Shown here in pieces: positions 42,628 to 51,568 of a stretch of 64,000 nt of DNA. The stretch comes from SHXR01 sp046160305 (GTDB taxonomy: Bacteria; Pseudomonadota; Gammaproteobacteria; Burkholderiales; SG8-39). The notes under the pieces are model-generated. The model ran no database searches and was not told the origin of the DNA. It saw only the letters and a list, made by a program, of their open reading frames with translations. How positions within the stretch are numbered: position 1 is the stretch's first letter; the number at the start of each line of letters is the position of its first letter. The position numbers and the translations under genes are program-made. Location: assembly GCA_046160305.1 (NCBI GenBank), contig JBJXGX010000216.1, forward strand, positions 1-64,000, read 5' to 3'.

Positions 42628-45600
42628 CTATCCGTTGATGGATGCGTATCCGAATCCGCCGCCACCCGGTGACTCCACGACGAATACATCGCCCGCCTGC
42701 ATGTCCGCCTTGTCGGCCCCCGCCAACTCGACGCGCGAACCATCGGCGCGTTCCACCCAGTTGCGACCGGACGCGCCGGCTTCGCCACCGGCCATCCCGT
42801 GCGGCGCGCGGCGACGATGGCCGGATAGGATCGCCGCGGTCATCGGTTCCAGAAAGCGCACGCGGCGTCGCCCGCCATCCCCGCCGTGCCACTGTCCCGT
42901 ACCGCCCGACTGCCGGCGAATCTCGAAACTTTCCAACAGCACCGGGAAACGCCATTCGAGCACCTCGGGATCGGTGAGGCGCGAATTGGTCATGTGGGTC
43001 TGGACACAATCGGTCCCGTTGAATCCGGGTCCGGCACCCGATCCCCCGGCGATCGTCTCGTAATATTGATAACGCGCGTTGCCGAAGGTGAAGTTGTTCA
43101 TCGTGCACTGCGCGGCGCCCATGACGCCCAAGGCGCCAAGCAGCGTATCGGTGATGCACATCGACGTTTCTACATTGCCCGCCACGACCGCCGCGGGGTA
43201 TCGCGGTCGCAGCATCGAGCCTTCCGGAATCACCACGTTGAGCGGCTTCAGGCATCCCGCGTTCAACGGAATATCGTCATCGACGAGCGTGCGAAAGACG
43301 TAGAGCACCGCGGCCATCGCGACCGCCGACGGTGCGTTGAAATTGTTCGGCAGTTGCGCCGACGTACCGGTGAAATCGAGCGTGGCGGACCGATCGGCAT
43401 GATTGATCGTGATCGTCGCCTTGATGACCCCGCCATTGTCCATCGCCATCTCGAATGCGCCGTCTTTCAGCACATCGATCACGCGACGCACCGCTTCCTC
43501 CGCGTTGTCTTGCACATGGCGCATGTATGCCTTCACGACATCGAGGCCGAAATGCCCGACCATGCGATGCAACTCCTGGACGCCCTTTTCATTCGCGGCG
43601 ACCTGCGCGCGCAAGTCAGCCATGTTCTGCTCGACATTGCGCGACGGATAGCGCCCGGAGCTCAATAGTGCGATCGTCTCCTTCTCTCTTAATTCGCCGC
43701 GCGCGACGAGCTTCCAGTTGTCGATGAGAACGCCCTCCTCTTCGACGACCGTACTGTCGGGTGGCATCGACCCGGGTGTCATACCGCCGATATCGGCGTG
43801 ATGGCCACGCGAGCCGACATAGAAGAGAATCTCATCGCCCGCGATGGCGAAGACGGGCGTAATGACCGTTACGTCAGGCAGATGCGTGCCGCCGTTGTAC
43901 GGCGCGTTCAGAACATACACATCGCCCCGCTGCATCTTCCCCGTGTTTTCCCGAATGACCGTGCGGACCGACTCGCCCATCGAGCCAAGATGCACGGGCA
44001 TGTGCGGTGCGTTGGCGATCAGGGCGCCCTCGGCGTCGAACAGCGCGCAGGAGAAGTCGAGACGTTCCTTGATATTGACCGAATACGCCGTGTTTGCGAG
44101 CCGCAATCCCATCTGCTCGGCGATCGACATGAACAGATTGTTGAAGACCTCGAGCATCACCGGATCGACTGTCGTGCCGATCGCGACACGCGATGGCCGC
44201 GCCTCGACCCGTTCGAGCACCAGATGATCATTCGCGGTGACCTTCGCAGCCCAGCCCGGCTCGACAACGGTCGTCGCGTTCGCCTCCGCGATGATCGCCG
44301 GCCCGCGAATGGTGTCATCGGCGAACAGCGCATCGCGCCGATACACCGGCGTTTCGTACCACGTGCCGCCTGAGAACATGCGATTGCGCGCGGCGGCGAG
44401 CGGCGATGCATTCCCCCGATTCATCGGCGCCTGCCGTGAAACGGCTTTCGCGATTGATTCCGCGGCGCCGATCGCTTCGACCGATGCGGCCTCGACGATC
44501 AGCGCACGATCGGGCATGAGAAACGAATAGCGCTGCCGATACTCCGACTCGAACCGTTTGATCATTTCGGCGAGCGTCCCGGACCCGACGATCAAGGTGG
44601 AATCCGTGCCCTCGTAGCGCAAATGCACGCGACGCACGGCCCGCATCCGCTCGTCTGGTACGCCTTGCGAGGCGAGATCGGCACGTGCCGCCTCTTCCAA
44701 CGCGGCCAACGTTACGGCGAGCGCCGCGACCGTGTCGGCCGCGAGCCGGATTTCAACCGCCTGCTCACGCATCGCGGTCTGGTCGGCAAGCCCCATTCCG
44801 TACGCCGACAAGACACCGGCCAACGGATGAATGAACACCCGCGTCATGCCCAGCGCATCCGCGACGAGACACGCGTGTTGACCACCGGCGCCACCGAAGC
44901 AGCAAAGCGTGTATTCGGTGACGTCATGGCCGCGCTGCACGGAAATCTGCTTGATCGCGTTGGCCATGTTGCCGACTGCAATCGCGATGAAGCCTTCCGC
45001 GACTTCCTCCGGGGACCGTTGATTACCCGTGGCCGCGCGGATCGCATCGGCCAGTTTGGCGAACCGATCGCGAACGCCGTCGGTGTCGAGCGTGGCATCA
45101 CCGTTGACACCGAACACGCTCGGAAAGAACGCGGGCTCGATCTTTCCGACCATGACATTGGCATCGGTGACAGCGAGCGGACCGCCACGGCGATAACAGG
45201 CGGGCCCGGGATTCGCACCCGCGGAATCCGGCCCCACGCGATACCGGGCCCCATCGAAATGCAGGATCGACCCACCCCCTGCGGCAACGGTGTGAATGCT
45301 CATCATCGGCGCCCGCATCCTCACGCCGGCCACATGCGTTTCGAACACCCGCTCGAACTCGCCGGAAAAATGCGATACGTCGGTTGACGTGCCGCCCATA
45401 TCGAATCCGATGATCCGATCGTAGCCGGCCCCTTGCGCGGTTCGTACGGCGCCGACAATGCCACCGGCAGGACCGGACAGGATCGAATCCTTGCCCTGGA
45501 AGCGCCGCGCATCGGTCAGACCGCCGCTTGATTGCATGAACATGAGCCGCACATTCGGCAGGTCTGCCGCGACCTGATCGATGTAGCGTCTGAGAATCGG

Positions 45601-46284
45601 TGAAAGATAGGCGTCGACGACAGTGGTATCGCCGCGCGATACGAGCTTCATGAGCGGTGAGACTTCATGGGACACCGACACCTGCGTGAATCCGATCCCG
45701 CGCGCCATCGCGGCGACGCGGGCTTCATGGTCGCGGAATCGATACCCGTGCATGAGCACGATCGCGATCGATCGGAATCCGGCGGCGTAAGCGTCGACGA
45801 GCGATGCGTGTGTCTTGGCATCGTTCAACGGAACCAGCACATTCCCGTGGGCGCCCATCCGTTCATCCACCTCGACCACCTGCTGGTACAGCATCTCCGG
45901 CAAGACAATGTGCCGGTCGAACAACCGCGGACGATTCTGATAGGCGATGCGCAGTGCGTCGCGAAAGCCGCGCGTGATGAATAGAACGGTCCGCTCGCCC
46001 TTGCGCTCGAGCAGCGCGTTCGTCGCGACCGTCGTACCCATCTTGACCGCGGCGATGCGCTCCACCGGAATCGCGGCGCCTTCGGCCACGCCGAGCAATT
46101 GTCGAATACCGGCGATCGCCGCGTCACGATAGCGCTCGGGATTCTCCGAGAGAAGCTTTGCCGTGTCGAGCGTGCCATCCGGCCTTTTTGCCACGATGTC
46201 GGTGAACGTGCCGCCGCGATCGATCCAGAATTCCCATTGCGGGGTCGCGTGGCTACCTTGAGGAAGTTGAGGAATTGATGTCAT
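42628..46284 (-). CDS. oplA: 5-oxoprolinase / hydantoinase, fused HyuA-HyuB
   Basis: 1218 residues, the single-chain type that hydrolyses 5-oxo-L-proline to glutamate with ATP. The HyuA half (about 1-700) shows 'FWIDRGGTFTDIVAKRPDG', 'KMGTTVATNALLERKGERT', 'IGFDMGGTSTDVSHFSGE' and 'CCFGGAGGQHACLVAD'. The HyuB half (from about 705) shows 'FNNLFMSIAEQMGLRLANTAYS', 'GDVYVLNAPYNGGTHLPDVTVITPVF', 'GSRGHHADIGGMTPGSMPP' and ends with 'VVESPGGGGFGYAS'. Length and the GRGGHHADIGG-type motif fit OplA. ATG 46284 is used; an extension to 46401 enters the control region of divergent alkA. N-methylhydantoinase or acetophenone carboxylase relatives are split, so oxoprolinase is preferred. Confidence 0.88.
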   Translation of the reverse strand: MTSIPQLPQGSHATPQWEFWIDRGGTFTDIVAKRPDGTLDTAKLLSENPERYRDAAIAGIRQLLGVAEGAAIPVERIAAVKMGTTVATNALLERKGERTVLFITRGFRDALRIAYQNRPRLFDRHIVLPEMLYQQVVEVDERMGAHGNVLVPLNDAKTHASLVDAYAAGFRSIAIVLMHGYRFRDHEARVAAMARGIGFTQVSVSHEVSPLMKLVSRGDTTVVDAYLSPILRRYIDQVAADLPNVRLMFMQSSGGLTDARRFQGKDSILSGPAGGIVGAVRTAQGAGYDRIIGFDMGGTSTDVSHFSGEFERVFETHVAGVRMRAPMMSIHTVAAGGGSILHFDGARYRVGPDSAGANPGPACYRRGGPLAVTDANVMVGKIEPAFFPSVFGVNGDATLDTDGVRDRFAKLADAIRAATGNQRSPEEVAEGFIAIAVGNMANAIKQISVQRGHDVTEYTLCCFGGAGGQHACLVADALGMTRVFIHPLAGVLSAYGMGLADQTAMREQAVEIRLAADTVAALAVTLAALEEAARADLASQGVPDERMRAVRRVHLRYEGTDSTLIVGSGTLAEMIKRFESEYRQRYSFLMPDRALIVEAASVEAIGAAESIAKAVSRQAPMNRGNASPLAAARNRMFSGGTWYETPVYRRDALFADDTIRGPAIIAEANATTVVEPGWAAKVTANDHLVLERVEARPSRVAIGTTVDPVMLEVFNNLFMSIAEQMGLRLANTAYSVNIKERLDFSCALFDAEGALIANAPHMPVHLGSMGESVRTVIRENTGKMQRGDVYVLNAPYNGGTHLPDVTVITPVFAIAGDEILFYVGSRGHHADIGGMTPGSMPPDSTVVEEEGVLIDNWKLVARGELREKETIALLSSGRYPSRNVEQNMADLRAQVAANEKGVQELHRMVGHFGLDVVKAYMRHVQDNAEEAVRRVIDVLKDGAFEMAMDNGGVIKATITINHADRSATLDFTGTSAQLPNNFNAPSAVAMAAVLYVFRTLVDDDIPLNAGCLKPLNVVIPEGSMLRPRYPAAVVAGNVETSMCITDTLLGALGVMGAAQCTMNNFTFGNARYQYYETIAGGSGAGPGFNGTDCVQTHMTNSRLTDPEVLEWRFPVLLESFEIRRQSGGTGQWHGGDGGRRRVRFLEPMTAAILSGHRRRAPHGMAGGEAGASGRNWVERADGSRVELAGADKADMQAGDVFVVESPGGGGFGYASING

Positions 46285-46292
46285 GAGCACTA

Positions 46293-46392
46293 TGCGCAAC
46301 GAGCGAAGCGCCGAGAATAAATGAAATCGCGTGGCTTGCGACGCTAAAGCAAGAAACGAAGCACGTACTCTTGCGCAACGTCGTATTCTCGG
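46293..46392. promoter_or_regulatory. Divergent control region of oplA and alkA with paired repeats
   Basis: In the 111-base gap between divergent oplA and alkA, the 9-mer TGCGCAACG occurs twice in direct orientation (46293-46301, 46372-46380), and CCGAGAATA (46311-46319) has a perfect inverted partner TATTCTCGG (46384-46392). The pairs interlock and would fold or loop the whole gap. No clear -10/-35 pair was identified. Confidence 0.45.
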
Positions 46393-46395
46393 GCG

Positions 46396-47337
46396 ATGCA
46401 AAGCGCGTCAACGAAGCCTCCCGTCGAACCAAATCCGGGGCATGGGGCGATGGCACAGTGCCAAGTGCCGTTCACCAAACCATTCGGCTGGCCGGCTTTA
46501 CTTGCCTTCCTGGGCCCGCGTGCATTTCCCGGCGTCGAAGTGGTAACGGCTACGCGGTACCGCAGGGTGCTTTCCATAGGGGACACACCGGTCATCATCG
46601 ACGCCACGTGCGACGCGAAGGATGCGTTCGTCATGTTGTCAATCCAGTCGGGCAAGCGATCCATCGTGCCGCGGATGATCGAACATGCAACGCGATTCTT
46701 CGATCTCAGGAATGATCCACGCGTGATCGCCAAGCATCTTTCCCGCGACAACGTCTTGAAGGGTGCACTCGCGAAGGCGAAAGGGCTGCGTATTCCCGGC
46801 GCCTGGTCGCCGTTCGAACTTGCGGTGCGCGCCATCCTCGGGCAGCAGGTGAGCGTGAAGGCGGCGACTACGTTCGCCGGCCGTCTCGTCTCGACGTACG
46901 GCGCGCCGCTCCCCCTCACAACGGACCCGGCGGGCGAACTCGTGCGGACATTTCCGTCGCCGGCTGCGCTCGCACACGCCGATCTGACGAGCATCGGTCT
47001 GATTCGCACGCGCGCCAAATGGATCAGCGGACTGGCCTCAACGCTGGTCGAACACCCCGGATTCTTCGACCGGATGCAGTCGCTCGATCAGGCGATCGGC
47101 GAGTTGACGCGCCTGCCTGGCATCGGCCAATGGACCGCCCACTATATCGCGATGCGCGCGCTGCGCGAGCCCGATGCCTTCCCGACGGGTGATCTTGGCC
47201 TGATCCGTGCCTACGGACAGCTGTCGGGCAAGTCCGTCACCGCGCGCGAACTCGATCGCATTGCCGATGGCTGGCGGCCATGGCGTGCCTACGCGGCGAT
47301 GCATCTCTGGATGTCGGACCCGAGTGCCGGTGGATGA
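46396..47337 (+). CDS. alkA: DNA-3-methyladenine glycosylase II (AlkA-type HhH-GPD)
   Basis: 313 residues. An N-terminal TBP-like domain (about 20-110) precedes the HhH-GPD core: 'FELAVRAILGQQVSVKAATTFAGRLV', the hairpin 'LTRLPGIGQWTAHYIAMRAL' and the catalytic aspartate in 'AFPTGDLGLI'. It excises alkylated purines. The ATG at 46396 or at 46450 (second Met, AQCQVPF) may be used. It is followed after three bases by ogt, so both alkylation repair steps form one operon. The Ada sensor domain is absent here. Confidence 0.93.
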   Translation: MQSASTKPPVEPNPGHGAMAQCQVPFTKPFGWPALLAFLGPRAFPGVEVVTATRYRRVLSIGDTPVIIDATCDAKDAFVMLSIQSGKRSIVPRMIEHATRFFDLRNDPRVIAKHLSRDNVLKGALAKAKGLRIPGAWSPFELAVRAILGQQVSVKAATTFAGRLVSTYGAPLPLTTDPAGELVRTFPSPAALAHADLTSIGLIRTRAKWISGLASTLVEHPGFFDRMQSLDQAIGELTRLPGIGQWTAHYIAMRALREPDAFPTGDLGLIRAYGQLSGKSVTARELDRIADGWRPWRAYAAMHLWMSDPSAGG

Positions 47338-47340
47338 TCG

Positions 47341-47856
47341 ATGCGACCACGGCTCCGCCTGCGCTACGACGAAGTGTCTTCGCCCATCGGCAGGATCCTC
47401 GTCGCGCTCCTCGATGAGCAGCTCGCCGCCCTCGATTTCGAAGGCCACGACGATCGTCTTCACCGCCTGCTGGAACGTCGCTTCGGTCCCTACGTTTTCT
47501 CGAACGAGCACAATCCGGCGGGCATCAGCGTGGCGGTCAGCAATTACTTTGACGGCGATCTGAGCGCGCTTGAGACGATCCCCCTTGCCTTGCATGGCTC
47601 GCCGTTTCAGGAGCGTGCATGGCAGGCGTTGCGCACGATCCCACCCGGTCATTGCGCCACCTACGCAGCGCAGGCACTGAAGATTGGTGCGCCCCGGGCG
47701 GCACGTGCGGTCGGCCATGCCAATGCGCTCAATCCCGTTGCGATCGCGGTGCCCTGTCATCGCGTGATCGGGTCGAGCCGGTCGTTGACGGGCTATGCAG
47801 GCGGGCTCGATCGAAAGCGCTGGCTGCTCACGCACGAGGGCGTGGATCTTGAGTGA
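47341..47856 (+). CDS. ogt: Methylated-DNA--protein-cysteine S-methyltransferase
   Basis: 171 residues. The C-terminal domain contains 'GSPFQERAWQALRTIPPGHCATYAAQAL', the HTH 'PRAARAVGHANALNPVAIAVPCHRVIGSSRSLTGYAGGL' and the methyl-accepting Cys in 'PCHRV'. The N-terminal ribonuclease-like domain (1-85) is complete. It repairs O6-methylguanine in a suicide reaction. It begins three bases after the alkA stop. The sequence has no Ada-type N-terminal metal-binding domain, so this is the constitutive Ogt form. Confidence 0.96.
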   Translation: MRPRLRLRYDEVSSPIGRILVALLDEQLAALDFEGHDDRLHRLLERRFGPYVFSNEHNPAGISVAVSNYFDGDLSALETIPLALHGSPFQERAWQALRTIPPGHCATYAAQALKIGAPRAARAVGHANALNPVAIAVPCHRVIGSSRSLTGYAGGLDRKRWLLTHEGVDLE

Positions 47857-47893
47857 TCGGAAAAGAGGCCAGCGGCTTCATGGCACCCGCGAT

Positions 47894-47929
47894 GCGTTCT
47901 TCGCGGCGCGTGCCTCCGTGGCGTCCGTT
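47894..47929. repeat. Degenerate 9-bp period repeat before EamA gene
   Basis: Between ogt and the EamA gene, nonamers GCGTTCTTC, GCGGCGCGT, GCCTCCGTG and GCGTCCGTT follow each other with a 9-base period and end 7 bases before the ATG at 47937. Similarity between units is partial. On the other strand it reads as the AACGGACGCCACGGAGGC type of short intergenic repeat. Confidence 0.5.
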
Positions 47930-47936
47930 GTGGTGA

Positions 47937-48809
47937 ATGCCCGCCATGTCGCCTAGCGATATCATCCGGCTCATCGTTCTCGCCGCTATTTGGGGAAGCT
48001 CGTTTCTCTTCATGCGCATTCTTTCGCCCGCGTTGGGCCCTGTCGTCGGCGCCGACGTCCGCCTCCTTATCAGCGCCGCGGCACTCGCGATCTACCTTGC
48101 GCTGCGTGGCGATCGAGGCGTCTACGCGGGTCGCCTGGGCGCCTTCTCGCTGGTTGGTATGGTGAATTCCGGTGTGCCCTTCGTGTTGTTTTCGATTGCC
48201 GCACTATCGATTCCGGCTTCCTATTCCGCGGTGCTCAATGCGCTGGCGCCACTATTCGGGGCTCTGTTTCTTTGGCGGTTGGAAGGCGAACCCCTGAGCG
48301 CACGGAAAATCGCGGGCATCGGCCTTGGCGTGATCGGCGTCGCGCTCATGAGCCGGCTCGGCCCGGTGCCGATGAATCCTGCAACGATCGGCGCGATCGG
48401 GGCCTGCGTCATCGCGACGCTCTGCTATGGCTGGGCGGGCGTCTTGATTCGGCGCCGCGCTCGGGCGATCCCGTCATTGCATTTCGCCGCCGGCACGCAA
48501 TTGGCAGCGGGGCTCTGGATCCTGCCGTTCGCACTGGCACATGGCCTGGTCTCGCCGCCGGTTGATGCGGCATCACCGATCGTCATCGGCTCGGCACTGG
48601 CAATCGGCGTGTTATGCAGCGCGGTTGCCTATATGCTGTTTTTTCGGTTGATGGCCGATGTCGGGCCGACCCGCACGCTCACCGTCACCTTTATCATTCC
48701 GGTCTTTGGCATCCTCTGGGCCGCGCTCTTTCTTGGAGAAAGCATAACGCCCGCGATGTTGGCAGGTGCCGCGCTGGTCATCGCCGGAACCGTACTTGTA
48801 CTGCGTTAA
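47937..48809 (+). CDS. EamA/DMT-family permease
   Basis: 290 residues with ten predicted membrane segments arranged as two EamA repeats of five. Marks: 'VLAAIWGSSFLFMRILSPALGP' at the start, 'ASYSAVLNALAPLFGALFLWRL' closing repeat 1, and 'VGPTRTLTVTFIIPVFGILWAALFLGESITPAMLAGAALVIAGTVL' closing repeat 2. Such carriers export or exchange small metabolites. The start is ATG 47937, although the ATG at 47946 is also possible. It precedes the FAD-dependent oxidase by 33 bases and is probably cotranscribed. No substrate can be read from the sequence. Confidence 0.9.
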   Translation: MPAMSPSDIIRLIVLAAIWGSSFLFMRILSPALGPVVGADVRLLISAAALAIYLALRGDRGVYAGRLGAFSLVGMVNSGVPFVLFSIAALSIPASYSAVLNALAPLFGALFLWRLEGEPLSARKIAGIGLGVIGVALMSRLGPVPMNPATIGAIGACVIATLCYGWAGVLIRRRARAIPSLHFAAGTQLAAGLWILPFALAHGLVSPPVDAASPIVIGSALAIGVLCSAVAYMLFFRLMADVGPTRTLTVTFIIPVFGILWAALFLGESITPAMLAGAALVIAGTVLVLR

Positions 48810-48842
48810 GCATAGCGTCATCGATAGTCCACCCTCTGACAA

Positions 48843-49946
48843 ATGGAATCCGTCGACACGATCGTCATCGGTGCTGGCGTGGTCGGGCTTGCGATCGCAC
48901 GCGAGCTCGCGATGGCCGGGCGCGAAGTCATCATCCTCGAAGCCGCGGAAGGCATTGGCACCGAAACCAGTTCCCGCAATTCCGAAGTGATCCACGCGGG
49001 CATCTATTACGAACGCGGATCGGTCAAGGCTGCAATGTGCGTGGCGGGCAAATTGCTCTTGTACGAATATTGCGCCGAGCACGGCATTCCCCATGTGAAG
49101 TGCGGCAAGCTCATCGTCGCGACCGGTGCGGACCAGATCAGCCAACTCGACCGGATTCGCGCGCAGGCCGCGGCCAACGGCGTCAACGATCTGCGCCCGC
49201 TCACCGCGGCGGAAGCGATCGCCATCGAGCCCGCGTTGCATTGCGTCGCGGCGCTGAATTCGCCTTCCACCGGGATCATCGATAGCCACGCTTTCATGCT
49301 TGCCCTGCAAGGCGATGCGGAGGCGCATGGCGCGATGATGGCGCTCAAGTCCCCGGTTCTGGGTGGGCAACTCTGCCCCGATGGCATCGAGCTCAGTGTC
49401 GGTGGCGATGACCCGATGCGTGTGCGCGCGAAGATCGTGGTGAATTCCGCTGGGCTCCATGCGCAGGCGATCGTTCGCCGCATCGCCGGATTTCCCGCTG
49501 CCCATATTCCGCCGAGTCATCTTTGCAAGGGCAACTACTACACCTTGATCGGGCGTTCACCGTTTTCCCGGTTGATCTATCCCGTTCCGGAAGCAGCCGG
49601 TCTCGGGGTCCATGTCACGATCGATCTCGCGGGCCAGGCGCGCTTCGGCCCGGATGTCGAATGGATCGATGCCGTCGATTACACCGTCGATCCGCGCCGC
49701 GCCGACAGTTTCTATGCCGCCATTCGTCAATACTGGCCCGGCCTCCCGGACGGCGCGCTGCAACCGGGGTACGCGGGGATTCGTCCGAAGCTCCAGGCCA
49801 AGGGTGAGCCCGCTCGCGACTTCATGATCTCGACGCCCGCGGATCACGGCGTACCAGGGATGGTGAACCTGTTCGGGATCGAGTCCCCGGGACTCACCGC
49901 GGCGCTCGCGATTGCAAGGCATGTCAACGCATCGCTCCCTGCATGA
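48843..49946 (+). CDS. FAD-dependent L-2-hydroxyglutarate oxidase/dehydrogenase-like protein (LhgO family)
   Basis: 367 residues of the DAO superfamily. The FAD Rossmann loop is 'IVIGAGVVGLAIARELAMAG', followed by 'SSRNSEVIHAGIYYERGSVKAAMCVAG', the sequence type that marks LhgO/L2HGDH, then 'VVNSAGLHAQAI', 'LCKGNYYTL' and the C-terminal 'FGIESPGLTAALAIA'. The expected reaction is oxidation of L-2-hydroxyglutarate (or a related 2-hydroxy acid) to the 2-oxo acid with transfer to quinone or O2. No membrane anchor is seen. Directly downstream lies a complete TRAP transporter, suggesting that the imported acid is the substrate, or is converted into it. Confidence 0.87.
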   Translation: MESVDTIVIGAGVVGLAIARELAMAGREVIILEAAEGIGTETSSRNSEVIHAGIYYERGSVKAAMCVAGKLLLYEYCAEHGIPHVKCGKLIVATGADQISQLDRIRAQAAANGVNDLRPLTAAEAIAIEPALHCVAALNSPSTGIIDSHAFMLALQGDAEAHGAMMALKSPVLGGQLCPDGIELSVGGDDPMRVRAKIVVNSAGLHAQAIVRRIAGFPAAHIPPSHLCKGNYYTLIGRSPFSRLIYPVPEAAGLGVHVTIDLAGQARFGPDVEWIDAVDYTVDPRRADSFYAAIRQYWPGLPDGALQPGYAGIRPKLQAKGEPARDFMISTPADHGVPGMVNLFGIESPGLTAALAIARHVNASLPA

Positions 49947-50004
49947 CAAGAGCGCCAACCCGGCATTCCGGTTACGCTTATCGCCTTTTTTCGAGGAGGA
50001 AACC

Positions 50005-50973
50005 ATGCAACAGCGAATCCTGTTCGCGGCTGCTGCATTCGCGTTCGCGACTGCAACGCATGCCCAGACCAAATGGGACATGCCGACGCCCTATGTCGAT
50101 TCGGAGTTCCATACGCAGAACATCCGCATGCTCGCCGACGAGATCAAGAAAGCGAGTAATGGGCAGCTCGAGATCATCGTTCATAGCGGTCAGTCGCTGA
50201 TCAAGCATCCCGATATTCTCCGCGCGGTCTCCACCGGTCAGGTACCGATCGGCGAGTTTCTGCTTGGACAGTTCTCGAACGAAGATCCGATGTTCGAGGT
50301 CGACAATATCCCGTTCGTTGCCGTCGGCTACCCGCAAGCCCTGAAATTCTACGAACATCACCGGCCGTTTCTTGAAAAGCGCCTGCAAGGTCGTGGCTTG
50401 CGGCTGCTTTATTCGATCGCGTGGCCGGGACAAGGCGTCTATACCAAGAACCCGCTGAAATCCGTCGAGGATCTGAAAGGCACCAAGTTTCGTACCTACA
50501 GCGCCGCGACCGCGCGTCTCGCCGAGCTTCTGGGTGCAAGTCCGACCGTGATCCAGGCCACCGACATCCCCCAGGCGTTCGCGACCAACACCGTCCATGT
50601 GATGATTACTTCATCGGCGACGGGCGTGGCCTTCAAGGCTTGGGAATACACGAAGCACTACTACAACACCGCGGCCATGCACCCTCGCAATGTCGTGGTC
50701 GTGAATGAACGCGCCTTCCAGCGCCTGCCCGAGGCGACACGGAAGACGATCACCGATTTGTCCGCGGCAGCGGAAAAGCGCGGCTGGAAAAGCAGCGAAG
50801 AGCGCGAGGCGCTCAGCAACAAGAATCTCGCCGAGAACGGCATGAGCATCATAGAGCCCGACGCCGGCATGAAAGCCGCCTTCACCAAGATCGGTGAGAC
50901 GATGCTGGCCGAATGGATCAAGAAAGCGGGTCCGGATGGCGAAGCACTGATCAAGGCCTATCGCGCCAAGTAG
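50005..50973 (+). CDS. dctP: TRAP transporter solute-binding protein (DctP family)
   Basis: 322 residues. The signal peptide MQQRILFAAAAFAFATATHA is followed by the mature start QTKWDMPTPY. DctP marks include 'IVHSGQSLIKHPDILRAVSTGQVPIGEFLLGQFSNEDPMFEVD', 'LEDLKGTKFRTYSAATARLAELLGASPTVIQATDIPQAF' (the conserved carboxylate-binding Arg region) and 'NVVVVNERAFQRLP'. ATG 50005 has a strong GAGGAGGA site; the frame extension to 49912 overlaps the previous gene and is rejected. It is the first of the dctP-Q-M set. The substrate is probably an organic acid. Confidence 0.93.
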   Translation: MQQRILFAAAAFAFATATHAQTKWDMPTPYVDSEFHTQNIRMLADEIKKASNGQLEIIVHSGQSLIKHPDILRAVSTGQVPIGEFLLGQFSNEDPMFEVDNIPFVAVGYPQALKFYEHHRPFLEKRLQGRGLRLLYSIAWPGQGVYTKNPLKSVEDLKGTKFRTYSAATARLAELLGASPTVIQATDIPQAFATNTVHVMITSSATGVAFKAWEYTKHYYNTAAMHPRNVVVVNERAFQRLPEATRKTITDLSAAAEKRGWKSSEEREALSNKNLAENGMSIIEPDAGMKAAFTKIGETMLAEWIKKAGPDGEALIKAYRAK

Positions 50974-50983
50974 AACCCGGTGC

Positions 50984-51568
50984 ATGCCGGCCGCGAACAC
51001 CGGCATGCGTCCTACCCAAGCAATCAAACAATTCGTGCGTAACGCGCTGGATCGCCTCTACCACGCGAGCGGGGTGCTTGCGGCCATCTGTCTTGGTTTG
51101 ACCTGCGTGGTCATGCTTTTGCAGGTGGCCACCCGCGAAGCCGGCCTCCTCTTTCGCGGCGCCGATGACATCACCGCATGGCTTTGTGCGGCGTCCGCCT
51201 TCCTTGCGCTAGGCCACACGTTTCGCCGTGGCGAGCTGGTTCGGATGGCGATCGTGCTCGATCGACTGTCCGGACCGATGCGTTGGCGTGCCGAAGTGTT
51301 CGCGCTTTCCATTACGAGTGTCTTCCTCGCTTACATGTGCTGGGCGGTCGTTCGCTTCGTCTATGAAAGCTGGGCAATCAATGAGATCGCGCAAGGATTG
51401 CTCCGGGTGCCGATCTGGATTCCGCAGCTCACATTCATCGCCGGGGTCGTCGTTTTCTTCATCGCGGTTATCGATGAGCTCATCGTGGTACTCAGGCACG
51501 AGAAGCCCGCCTACCAACTCGCCGAAGAAGACCGGGTGGCGCGCGGCGACTTCTCGGAGAGCGCGTGA
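50984..51568 (+). CDS. dctQ: TRAP transporter small permease (DctQ family)
   Basis: 194 residues with four membrane helices: 'SGVLAAICLGLTCVVMLLQVATREA', 'DDITAWLCAASAFLALGHTFRRGELVRM', 'FALSITSVFLAYMCWAVVRFVYESW' and 'IWIPQLTFIAGVVVFFIAVIDELI'. The FRRGELVRM stretch after helix 2 is a typical DctQ feature. Start ATG 50984 or the ATG at 51005. It follows dctP by ten bases and overlaps dctM by four. DctQ stabilises the large permease and contacts the binding protein. Confidence 0.92.
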   Translation: MPAANTGMRPTQAIKQFVRNALDRLYHASGVLAAICLGLTCVVMLLQVATREAGLLFRGADDITAWLCAASAFLALGHTFRRGELVRMAIVLDRLSGPMRWRAEVFALSITSVFLAYMCWAVVRFVYESWAINEIAQGLLRVPIWIPQLTFIAGVVVFFIAVIDELIVVLRHEKPAYQLAEEDRVARGDFSESA

